Shown here one piece after another: positions 7,841 to 14,305 of a DNA stretch of 19,936 nucleotides; within the stretch, counting starts at the first letter, position 1, and each line of letters begins with the position of its first letter. The stretch comes from Fulvivirga aurantia (GTDB taxonomy: Bacteria; Bacteroidota; Bacteroidia; Cytophagales; Cyclobacteriaceae). The stretch lies in NCBI RefSeq assembly GCF_009711475.1, contig NZ_SMMD01000927.1, forward strand, positions 1 to 19,936, written 5' to 3'. The translations under genes and the position numbers were made by a program. A model generated the notes under the pieces. The model saw nothing but the letters and a program-made list of their open reading frames with translations. It was not told the origin of the DNA and searched no databases.

Positions 7841-8023
7841 ATGGCAAAGAAAGGTAACAGAGTGCAAGTGATTTTGGAGTGTACGGAACACAAAAACAGT
7901 GGTAAGCCGGGAACTTCAAGACACATCACTACTAAAAACAGAAAAAACACTCCTGATAGATTGGAGTTAAAAAAGTATAACCCAATACTTAAGAAATACA
8001 CCGTTCACAAAGAAATTAAATAA
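7841..8023 (+). CDS. rpmG: 50S ribosomal protein bL33 (zinc-free form)
   Basis: A small basic protein of the large subunit near the E site. The 60 residues include [10 protein letters not shown], then [20 protein letters not shown] and a C-terminal [10 protein letters not shown]. The second cysteine pair of zinc-binding L33 is replaced (NPIL in place of CPxC) and the first pair keeps only one cysteine, so it does not bind zinc. A short insert (NSGKPGTSR) is present, as in many zinc-free forms. The next gene starts two bases past its stop. Confidence 0.97.
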   Translation: MAKKGNRVQVILECTEHKNSGKPGTSRHITTKNRKNTPDRLELKKYNPILKKYTVHKEIK

Positions 8024-8025
8024 CC

Positions 8026-8178
8026 ATGGCTAAGAAAGTAGTTGCGTCATTACAGAAGAAAGAAAGCAAAAACATGGCTAAAGTTATAAAGGCCGTGAGA
8101 TCTGAAAAGACAGGTGCTTACACTTTCAGAGAAGAAATTGTACCCATTGACAGGGTAAACGAAGTTTTAAAGGGTTAA
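8026..8178 (+). CDS. DUF4295 small basic protein, probable ribosomal protein bL38
   Basis: A 50-residue lysine-rich protein starting MAKKVVASLQKKESKNMAK and ending in EEIVPIDRVNEVLKG, with stop TAA at 8176-8178. It matches the DUF4295 family, a Bacteroidota protein encoded directly after rpmG. From memory, the cryo-EM structure of the Flavobacterium johnsoniae 70S ribosome revealed a new large-subunit protein named bL38. I believe this family is that protein, but could not check it here. The start lies two bases past the rpmG stop, so co-translation is expected. It is easily missed by length cut-offs. Confidence 0.85.
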   Translation: MAKKVVASLQKKESKNMAKVIKAVRSEKTGAYTFREEIVPIDRVNEVLKG

Positions 8179-8210
8179 TTCTTTAAAAACCTTTTTAATA
8201 AAGTGATAGA

Positions 8211-8245
8211 AGTCCCTTTCGAAATATAATCGGAAGGGACTTTTT
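8211..8245 (+). terminator. Rho-independent terminator after the rpmB cluster
   Basis: The arm AGTCCCTTTCG (8211-8221) pairs with CGGAAGGGACT (8231-8241) over 11 positions with one G-T pair and a nine-base loop. It is followed by a T run (8241-8245). It lies 32 bases after the DUF4295 stop and separates the ribosomal genes from ftsY. Confidence 0.8.
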
Positions 8246-8266
8246 GCTTATATTTCCACTACAAAA

Positions 8267-8287
8267 TTGGCGTATACAAAACGCCAA
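8267..8287 (+). promoter_or_regulatory. Inverted repeat upstream of ftsY
   Basis: TTGGCGT (8267-8273) and ACGCCAA (8281-8287) form a perfect seven-base inverted repeat with a seven-base spacer, 24 bases before the ftsY ATG. It could be a leader hairpin or an operator. I found no convincing promoter between the terminator and ftsY, so its place relative to the transcript start is unknown. Confidence 0.5.
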
Positions 8288-8311
8288 AACCTTTAAACCC
8301 CAATTTGTACC

Positions 8312-9271
8312 ATGGCATTATTCGGAGGTCTGTTTTCTAAAGAGAAAAAGGAGTCACTTGACAAAGGACTAGAAAAAACCAAAGACAGCTTTTTTAACAA
8401 GCTAGGCAAAGCTGTTGTCGGTAAATCTAAAGTAGATGAGCAAGTACTCGATGAACTCGAAGAAGTTCTTATCACCTCGGATGTTGGCGTAAAAACCACA
8501 ATAAAAATTATTGAGCGTATAGAAGAGCGCGTAGCCAGAGATAAGTATCTGGGCGTAGATGAGCTCAATAAAATTCTAAAAGAAGAAATTGCCGGCTTAC
8601 TTTCTGAGAATAACACAAAAGACCTTGAAGGATTTGTAGTGCCTGCTGATAAAAAGCCATATGTAATTATGGTTGTAGGCGTAAATGGTGTAGGTAAAAC
8701 CACTACCATTGGTAAACTTGCTGCTCAGTATAAGAGGCAGGGCCTCAATGTAGTGCTCGGAGCAGCCGATACTTTTAGAGCAGCTGCTGTTGACCAGATA
8801 AAACTTTGGGGTGAGCGTGTAGATGTGCCTGTAATTGCTCGTGGTATGAACACCGACCCATCGGCAGTAGCTTTTGATACTGTAAAATACGGAGTTGAAA
8901 ATGGCGCTGATGTAGTGATTATCGATACCGCTGGTAGACTTCACAACAAGGTAAATCTTATGAATGAGCTCACCAAGATCAAAAGAGTGATGCAGAAATT
9001 CATTGAAGAAGCTCCTCACGATGTGATGCTTGTATTAGATGGAAGTACTGGTCAGAATGCTGCAATACAGGCCAGAGAATTTACCAAAGCTACAGACGTA
9101 ACTTCATTAGCAATCACCAAGTTAGATGGAACAGCCAAAGGCGGTGTTGTGATTGGCATTTCAGATGAATTTAAAATACCGGTAAAATATATTGGTGTAG
9201 GTGAAAAAGTAGATGACCTACAGGTATTTAACAAGATGGAATTTGTTGATTCTTTTTTTAAAAGTAATTAG
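8312..9271 (+). CDS. ftsY: Signal recognition particle receptor FtsY
   Basis: FtsY is the SRP receptor GTPase. It docks ribosomes that are making membrane proteins to the translocon by pairing its NG domain with Ffh. The 319 residues contain only a short basic N-terminal stretch and the NG domain; the long acidic A domain of E. coli FtsY is absent, as in many bacteria. GTPase motifs are GVNGVGKTT (123-131), DTFRAAA (153-159), DTAGR (205-209) and TKLDG (269-273), followed by GGVVIG. In many Bacteroidota rimO comes next; here a minus-strand block lies between them. The stop codon lies inside a terminator stem. Confidence 0.97.
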   Translation: MALFGGLFSKEKKESLDKGLEKTKDSFFNKLGKAVVGKSKVDEQVLDELEEVLITSDVGVKTTIKIIERIEERVARDKYLGVDELNKILKEEIAGLLSENNTKDLEGFVVPADKKPYVIMVVGVNGVGKTTTIGKLAAQYKRQGLNVVLGAADTFRAAAVDQIKLWGERVDVPVIARGMNTDPSAVAFDTVKYGVENGADVVIIDTAGRLHNKVNLMNELTKIKRVMQKFIEEAPHDVMLVLDGSTGQNAAIQAREFTKATDVTSLAITKLDGTAKGGVVIGISDEFKIPVKYIGVGEKVDDLQVFNKMEFVDSFFKSN

Positions 9272-9303
9272 AGCCAGTATTTACCGATTCTAATTACTTT
9301 TTT
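9260..9303. terminator. Bidirectional terminator between ftsY and the T9SS gene
   Basis: The perfect 13-pair stem AAAAGTAATTAGA (9260-9272) and TCTAATTACTTTT (9289-9301) has a 16-base loop. A T run follows on the plus strand (9298-9303) and another is found on the minus strand (opposite the A run and T-rich flank at 9253-9263). It can serve both ftsY and the convergent gene ending at 9317. The ftsY stop codon (9269-9271) is part of the stem. Confidence 0.8.
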
Positions 9304-9316
9304 CCTTCCAGCCTGA

Positions 9317-11602
9317 TTAATGCGTCACCAATACCCTGTAATTCCTTTCAAAGTCGTCAGCTGACTTAACTTTTACTATATAATACCCTCGCTTAAGCTG
9401 ACTGATTTCTATTTTAATTAACCCGTCTTTTTGGGCCTTATTTACAGTAAGTGTACGTCCGTTTAAGTCTATTACTTCTATTTTATCTACATCTATAGTT
9501 TCTTTTGTATAGATATTTAATACCTGATCAGCAGGATTGGGATAGAGTGTCAACCCTTCGTAAACAATTGCTTTTTGAATAGTTGAGTATTCGAATTGTC
9601 CATCATAATCGACCTGACGAAGCCTGTAATAGTTAACGCCTGCATGCGGCCTCGCATCTGTATACTGATAGTTACTAACTGATGTAGTAGTACCAGAACC
9701 TTCGACTTTTGCTATTTTTTCATAGAATTTGCCGTCTAAAGACCTTTCTATTTCAAAATAGTCGTTGTTAAGCTCCGATGCCGTTGACCAATAGAGCTCA
9801 ACTTGATTATTAACTACCTCAGCATCAAAAGTCATCCAGCTAACTGGTAAAGGATTATTTTCAATTCCAATAACCTCCATATCAAAACTGATATCTGAAC
9901 TGTTTACCGCTCTTTGATGAATTTCTACAGCAAGCACATTTGCTCCATTTACCAAAGATGCACTGCTAACATTGAAAGAATTATAATTATCCTCGTCTTC
10001 ACCTGTGATCGTACCTGGCGCCAAAGTCGTAAAAGTAATGGCCCCGGCTGGCATATTATCTCTCAAAACCTCTGTTCCGTTAAGGTAGACCACGGCACCA
10101 TCATCTCTCAATAAATTTATTGTAAGCGAAGAGTATATACTTGCATCAGGAACGGTAAAACTGTGTCGGAAATAAGTGGTTTCGTGTTTATTATTTGCAT
10201 CACCTCCGAAACTTACAACTGTAGATTGGCTATCACCATAACCCAAAACCCCAGCACCTGACGCCCAACCGGAATCATTAAAAGAGGGGTTTCTCCAGGC
10301 CGTACCCTGGTTTGAGCCATCATCTAAGTAATTCCATGTCGACTGTTTAGAAACCAAAGCATTACCAAATTGGCCAATCAATTCAAGATCAAAACTGATA
10401 TCTGAGCTTGATAAGTTACGTTGGTGTATTTCTACAGCTACATGATTAGTGCCCGCAGTTAAGACAGAGGAAGCTAATGTAGTTTCGATGAATGTATCTT
10501 CTCCCGATCCTGAAACTGTCGCATTAGCAAATGTAGTATAGGTAACAGTACCTGCTGCCATATTTTGTCGGTCAACCTCCACACCGTTGATGTAGACCAC
10601 GGCCCCATCATCGCGTAGCAACCTTAGGAGAACAGTGCTATAGTCATTCGGATCAGGTACATAAAATGATTTTCTAAAATAAGTGGTTTGATACTTATTA
10701 TTCGCATCTGGCCCAAAGCCTACTACAGTGGTTTCGTCTCCATCTCCATACCCAAGTTGTGCCTGATCTGACGCCCAGCTTGAATCATCAAATGAAGTCC
10801 CTCTCCAGGCGGTACCCTGATTGCTTCCATCATCTAAATATCTCCAAACTGAACCAGCCTTGATTAATTTTTGATCCGTTGAAATGCCATTATTGCCTGT
10901 GCCATTTAAAGGACAAGTGCCACATCCTGTAATAGTAATATCACCACATATTTGATCACTGGTAGCACCATTGAGATATTGAATCGCATCCCCTATATCA
11001 ACTATACCTGAACCACACAGCTCGGCATCAGTATGGTCTATATAAATATCATCGCCTGTTGAAGTTGTATTAAAAAGTAATGTTTCACTATTGCCTGTAA
11101 GTACAAAATCATCTGTAAGGCTCAAAGTAGCTGAACTACTAACCTCTAGCCTTCCTAAAATAATCAGATCGTCACCTGCCGAAGTAGTTTCCAAAGTCCC
11201 ATGAACTAAAACCGAACCTGCAAGCATCATCCTTTGATTAGAGGTAAGTGTGCCTCCGCTATTTATTGTTATGTTACCAACTTGATAGAAGTTTGCACTT
11301 CCTGAACCATTGAAAGTTCCTACGTTGGCTAAACCCAAGGCATTGGCACTAGTGGCGGTCGAGCCGTTGTCAGCCATATTATTTACGACTATTGTATGGC
11401 CATTTAAAATAACGATATTATCATTTCTACCGGGAATCGCAGCAGCGGCACCTGAGCCGTCTGCATTGAGTGTCCATGAGTCTGCTTCGTCCCAATTTCG
11501 GGGAGCAGTGGCAGCGTTTCTACTATAATAAGTAGTTTGTGCAACTGATACTGACATCGCAGTAACTGCAAGAAGAAAGAGAGGTAGCTTTTTGGTAATC
11601 AT
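9317..11602 (-). CDS. T9SS-exported multidomain surface or secreted protein with two tandem repeats
   Basis: A 761-residue exported protein. It has a signal peptide (about 1-21, ending SVSVAQ). Next comes a G8-like or beta-helix-like region (about 23-240) with IPGRNDNIVILNG and repeated strand patterns. Two copies of a ~165-residue jelly-roll-like domain follow (251-411 and 421-579), each with W-YLDDGSNQGTAWR, YGDG/YGDS, TTYFR-SF-VPD, LLRDDGAVVY-NG-EV and VEIHQR. A fibronectin-like segment spans about 580-680. A T9SS type A sorting tail (684-761) has LYPNPADQVLNIY, DLNGR and KRGYYIVKV. The tail is normally cleaved on export through the outer membrane. No catalytic motif is seen; carbohydrate or surface binding is a guess. 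It starts 80 bases after the DUF6048 gene's stop. Confidence 0.88.
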   Translation of the reverse strand: MITKKLPLFLLAVTAMSVSVAQTTYYSRNAATAPRNWDEADSWTLNADGSGAAAAIPGRNDNIVILNGHTIVVNNMADNGSTATSANALGLANVGTFNGSGSANFYQVGNITINSGGTLTSNQRMMLAGSVLVHGTLETTSAGDDLIILGRLEVSSSATLSLTDDFVLTGNSETLLFNTTSTGDDIYIDHTDAELCGSGIVDIGDAIQYLNGATSDQICGDITITGCGTCPLNGTGNNGISTDQKLIKAGSVWRYLDDGSNQGTAWRGTSFDDSSWASDQAQLGYGDGDETTVVGFGPDANNKYQTTYFRKSFYVPDPNDYSTVLLRLLRDDGAVVYINGVEVDRQNMAAGTVTYTTFANATVSGSGEDTFIETTLASSVLTAGTNHVAVEIHQRNLSSSDISFDLELIGQFGNALVSKQSTWNYLDDGSNQGTAWRNPSFNDSGWASGAGVLGYGDSQSTVVSFGGDANNKHETTYFRHSFTVPDASIYSSLTINLLRDDGAVVYLNGTEVLRDNMPAGAITFTTLAPGTITGEDEDNYNSFNVSSASLVNGANVLAVEIHQRAVNSSDISFDMEVIGIENNPLPVSWMTFDAEVVNNQVELYWSTASELNNDYFEIERSLDGKFYEKIAKVEGSGTTTSVSNYQYTDARPHAGVNYYRLRQVDYDGQFEYSTIQKAIVYEGLTLYPNPADQVLNIYTKETIDVDKIEVIDLNGRTLTVNKAQKDGLIKIEISQLKRGYYIVKVKSADDFERNYRVLVTH
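9866..10342 (-). repeat. Intragenic repeat copy 2 (residues 421-579)
   Basis: Second copy of the ~165-residue domain, shifted by 510 bases (170 codons) from copy 1. Nucleotide identity is still visible, for example around the YLDDGSNQGTAWR and LLRDDGAVVY codons, so the duplication seems fairly recent or kept similar. Confidence 0.85.
10370..10852 (-). repeat. Intragenic repeat copy 1 (residues 251-411)
   Basis: First copy of the duplicated domain in the T9SS-exported protein, in direct orientation to copy 2 and joined to it by a short linker (GNALVSKQ). The conserved tryptophans W253 and W423 mark the register. Confidence 0.85.
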
Positions 11603-11682
11603 AGTGTTATATACGGTAAAGACCGCACAAGTAAGTTAAATTTTATAACATCCACAAAAAATGCTATTCAAATTAACGCACA

Positions 11683-12381
11683 CTATTTGTCTTTTTTGAA
11701 GGGTATTTTTATTATCAACCAGTAGTCCAACCCCCAGGCAGATGTTTCATCTGCGCGGCCGTAGCCGGGCACCCAATGAGGGATTAAATTATTGCCTTCG
11801 AATGTATCTGAAGCAAATTTGAATCGGCCTGTATAACCAAGCCATAAAATACGTGTAATCTTTACTTTTAAGCCCGTAGTTACTTCAAACCAATTAGAAG
11901 AAAGTGATCCATTGTGCACATCGCCACTACCTACACCCCAAATGGGGTCGTTGATATTGTATGTCATTTGATCTGAAAAGTTGGCAAAAGCATACCTCAA
12001 GCCGAAAAATAAGGTACTTCCATCAGGATCCCTGTGCAAGAAATTCACATCAGGACCTATCTTGTAAAATGTACCACTATTTGTATAAATGCCGTTATCA
12101 CTCCTCCACTCCCTATCTAACTTGCCAAACTCAAAATTTAAGAAGTATCGATAAAAATCTACATCTGCAGATAGGTGCAATTCTCGATTTTCCCCTCCCG
12201 TAAATCCTTTAAACCCATCGTTAATGATTGCCTGAGTTGGACTGATAAGATCTACTCCTACCCTTATACCGGTGGGTATATATTTGCCCTGAATTGTATC
12301 AGGTACTATATCACTCTGCGCTGAGGCAAAGCATGAGATGAATAGTAAACTAGTCGTTATTATATACCCTAATATCCTCAT
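11683..12381 (-). CDS. DUF6048 family outer-membrane-type protein
   Basis: A 232-residue protein with a signal peptide (about 1-21, ending FASAQ), then alternating strands rich in aromatic residues (RVGVDLISP, LHLSADVDFYRYFLNFEFG, TFYKIGPDVNFL, LFFGLRYAFANF, SSNWFEVTTGLKVKI, LGYTGRFKF). This is typical of a small outer-membrane beta barrel, and the pattern fits the DUF6048 family of Bacteroidota. The function is unknown. Its start lies 32 bases inside the end of the DUF6452 gene, so the two are translated from one message, and families of this pair are commonly neighbours. Commonly they sit near rlmD, which is not seen here. Confidence 0.8.
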   Translation of the reverse strand: MRILGYIITTSLLFISCFASAQSDIVPDTIQGKYIPTGIRVGVDLISPTQAIINDGFKGFTGGENRELHLSADVDFYRYFLNFEFGKLDREWRSDNGIYTNSGTFYKIGPDVNFLHRDPDGSTLFFGLRYAFANFSDQMTYNINDPIWGVGSGDVHNGSLSSNWFEVTTGLKVKITRILWLGYTGRFKFASDTFEGNNLIPHWVPGYGRADETSAWGLDYWLIIKIPFKKDK

Positions 12382-12808
12382 TAACTACATCAGCTAAAAT
12401 AGTATTAATTACGCTTATCGAATCAAAATCACTCCTTACGGCCTTCAAATCAGAATATAGAAGCTCCACACCACAATCTTCTGAAATAAATCTTCCGCCT
12501 GTTGAATAAGCAAGAGTTAGTGTATCAATTCCATATTCTCTTGTATCAAAAACAAATGTCACTTCATTAGCATTAGGATCAGCTGGGAGAGCGAATCCTG
12601 AAACATCTGGCACGTCACTAAGTAAAGCAGTGTCTATGCCTATAGCCTTTAGCTCATTAAGAAAAACAGTATCAAGTTCGTTTTTCTCTAGCTTATAAAG
12701 CGAAATATTGATGGTACTGCTAAGTTCGCTTACACAGTCTGGCTCCTCGCAGGCTAGAGTACCTACAAGTAAAAGCGTGATAAACAGAGTGATATGATTT
12801 AATTTCAT
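12350..12808 (-). CDS. DUF6452 family lipoprotein
   Basis: A 152-residue lipoprotein. The N-terminal helix ends in a lipobox (LLVGTLAC) with the lipidated cysteine at about residue 20, then EEPDC. The mature part has LYKLEKNELDTVFLNELKA, ALPADPNANEVTFVFD and ISEDCGVELLYSDLKA, the layout of DUF6452. Two further cysteines (PDC and EDC) may form a disulfide. I start at ATG 12808; a TTG two codons upstream is the only longer choice. The last 32 bases overlap the DUF6048 gene. A promoter with an exact TATATTTG box lies directly upstream. Confidence 0.8.
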   Translation of the reverse strand: MKLNHITLFITLLLVGTLACEEPDCVSELSSTINISLYKLEKNELDTVFLNELKAIGIDTALLSDVPDVSGFALPADPNANEVTFVFDTREYGIDTLTLAYSTGGRFISEDCGVELLYSDLKAVRSDFDSISVINTILADVVNEDIRVYNND

Positions 12809-12818
12809 TTGCAAGCCA

Positions 12819-12846
12819 CAAATATAACTATTGAGTGCTCAACCAA
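12819..12846 (-). promoter_or_regulatory. Promoter of the DUF6452-DUF6048 operon with palindrome in the spacer
   Basis: On the minus strand TTG (12844-12846) and TATATTTG (12819-12826) are 17 bases apart, fitting the Bacteroidota promoter. The spacer holds the near-palindrome TTGAG-TG-CTCAA (12831-12842), which could be an operator. The ATG at 12808 lies only ten bases past the box, so the leader would be very short. Confidence 0.5.
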
Positions 12847-12865
12847 GAAGCAAATTTATTTTTCT

Positions 12866-12873
12866 TAATTTTG
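12866..12873 (+). promoter_or_regulatory. -7 promoter box for rimO
   Basis: TAATTTTG exactly matches TAnnTTTG and is followed by CGG. The -33 element is not clear. Transcription would start near 12880, giving a leader of about 95 bases. The same TTAATTTTGC sequence recurs at the right edge of the window. Confidence 0.45.
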
Positions 12874-12916
12874 CGGACTATTTAAACGAAGTCGGTGTTA
12901 CGTTATTTGAATTTAC

Positions 12917-12938
12917 ATCTAAGCATGAAGACTTAGAT
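12917..12938 (+). promoter_or_regulatory. Leader hairpin of rimO
   Basis: ATCTAAG (12917-12923) and CTTAGAT (12932-12938) form a perfect seven-pair stem around the loop CATGAAGA. The loop contains the ATG of a three-codon ORF (ATG AAG ACT TAG, 12925-12936). A second mini-ORF, ATG GCG ATA TCA TAA, lies at 12945-12959. Confidence 0.5.
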
Positions 12939-12963
12939 AATAGCATGGCGATATCATAACAAG

Positions 12964-12969
12964 AAGGAG
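12964..12969 (+). promoter_or_regulatory. Canonical Shine-Dalgarno before the rimO GTG
   Basis: AAGGAG ends six bases before the GTG at 12976. Most genes in this window have AT-rich starts with no such motif, as is usual in Bacteroidota, so this site stands out. It supports the GTG as the start. Confidence 0.6.
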
Positions 12970-12975
12970 AAAAGC

Positions 12976-14292
12976 GTGAAAACTAAGGGAAGAAGAAAAG
13001 ACAAAGTAAATATTGTAACACTAGGTTGCTCTAAAAACCTCGTAGATTCTGAGGTGATGCTCACCCAGCTCAAAGGCAACAAGATTGATGCTGTGCATGA
13101 ATCTAAAAAAGATGATGCCAACGTGATTATCGTAAACACATGTGGCTTTATCGATAATGCCAAGCAGGAATCTATCGACACCATCTTGAGATATGCTGAC
13201 GCTAAAGAGGAAGGGGTAATAGATAAGCTTTATGTAACCGGTTGTCTTTCACAACGATACAAAGATGATCTTGAGCAGGAAATTCCTCAAGTCGATAGCT
13301 TTTTTGGCACTATGGAGTTACCGCTTCTTCTTAAAAAATTTAAAGCTGATTATAAGCAAGAGTTGGTCGGAGAACGAATTCTGACTACATCTAACCACTA
13401 TGCTTACATGAAAATAGCAGAGGGATGCGACAGACCTTGTTCGTTTTGCGCTATACCATTAATGCGAGGCAAGCATGTATCAAAATCTATAGAACAACTC
13501 GTGTTAGAAGCTAAAAATTTAGCCAAAAATGGCACCAAAGAGCTTCTACTTATTGCCCAGGACTCTACCTACTATGGTTTAGATATTTATGGTAAGCGTA
13601 ACCTGGCTGAGCTACTTAAGCACCTATCTGATGTAGAGGGTATAGATTGGATACGTCTGCACTATGCTTTCCCAACAGGTTTCCCTTTAGATATTCTGGA
13701 TGTGATGGCTGAGAGAGATAACATTTGCAACTACCTAGATATGCCATTACAACATGGCTCTACTCGCGTGTTGAAGCATATGCGAAGAGGAACTTCTCGC
13801 GAAAAACAAGAAGAACTGATACAAACGATCAGAGAAAAAGTACCTGGCATCGCTTTAAGAACAACTCTTATTGCTGGATACCCAACAGAAACGCAGGAAG
13901 ACTTTGAGGAAATGTATGGGTTTGTTGAGCGTTCTCGCTTCGAAAGATTAGGCATTTTCACCTATTCTCACGAAGAAAACACTCACGCACATAATTTTGA
14001 AGATGATGTGCCTGAAGAAGTGAAACAACAGCGAGCCAATGCCGTTATGGAACTACAAGAAAACATTTCATACGAAATCAATCAGGAGAGAATAGGCAAA
14101 GAATTTAAAGTGCTTATCGACAGACAAGAGTCGGGCAAGTACATTGGCAGAACGGAGTTTGACTCACCAGAAGTAGATAACGAAGTAATTATAGAATCAA
14201 AAGACAACCATCTTAGAATTGGGGATTTTGTAAATGCCAGGATCACAGACGCCACTGAGTTTGATTTGTATGGAGAGGTAGTAAAAGCTTAA
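12976..14292 (+). CDS. rimO: Ribosomal protein uS12 methylthiotransferase RimO
   Basis: RimO is a radical-SAM enzyme that adds a methylthio group to an aspartate of ribosomal protein uS12. The 438 residues hold the N-terminal cluster cysteines C18 (TLGCSKN), C56 (NTCGF) and C90 (VTGCLSQ). The radical-SAM motif is C151-C155-C158 (GCDRPCSFC), with a TIM-barrel core (LPLQHGS-like MPLQHGS, TLIAGYPTET) and a C-terminal TRAM domain. The start is GTG 12976, supported by the Shine-Dalgarno and because the frame upstream has no other start before a stop at 12934. bshC follows after 13 bases. The gene is displaced from ftsY by a minus-strand block. Confidence 0.97.
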   Translation: MKTKGRRKDKVNIVTLGCSKNLVDSEVMLTQLKGNKIDAVHESKKDDANVIIVNTCGFIDNAKQESIDTILRYADAKEEGVIDKLYVTGCLSQRYKDDLEQEIPQVDSFFGTMELPLLLKKFKADYKQELVGERILTTSNHYAYMKIAEGCDRPCSFCAIPLMRGKHVSKSIEQLVLEAKNLAKNGTKELLLIAQDSTYYGLDIYGKRNLAELLKHLSDVEGIDWIRLHYAFPTGFPLDILDVMAERDNICNYLDMPLQHGSTRVLKHMRRGTSREKQEELIQTIREKVPGIALRTTLIAGYPTETQEDFEEMYGFVERSRFERLGIFTYSHEENTHAHNFEDDVPEEVKQQRANAVMELQENISYEINQERIGKEFKVLIDRQESGKYIGRTEFDSPEVDNEVIIESKDNHLRIGDFVNARITDATEFDLYGEVVKA

Positions 14293-14305
14293 AAAAACAT
14301 ACAAT

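Noticed and set aside
8293..8709. 138-residue minus-strand frame over ftsY
   Set aside because: Serine-rich shadow of ftsY with no homology-like features; ftsY is certain.
8597..9019. 140-residue minus-strand frame over ftsY
   Set aside because: Also a shadow of ftsY; no recognisable domain or start signal.
9866..10852. CRISPR-like or mobile repeat
   Set aside because: The repeats are ~480-base in-frame protein domain copies inside one gene, not short repeats with spacers.
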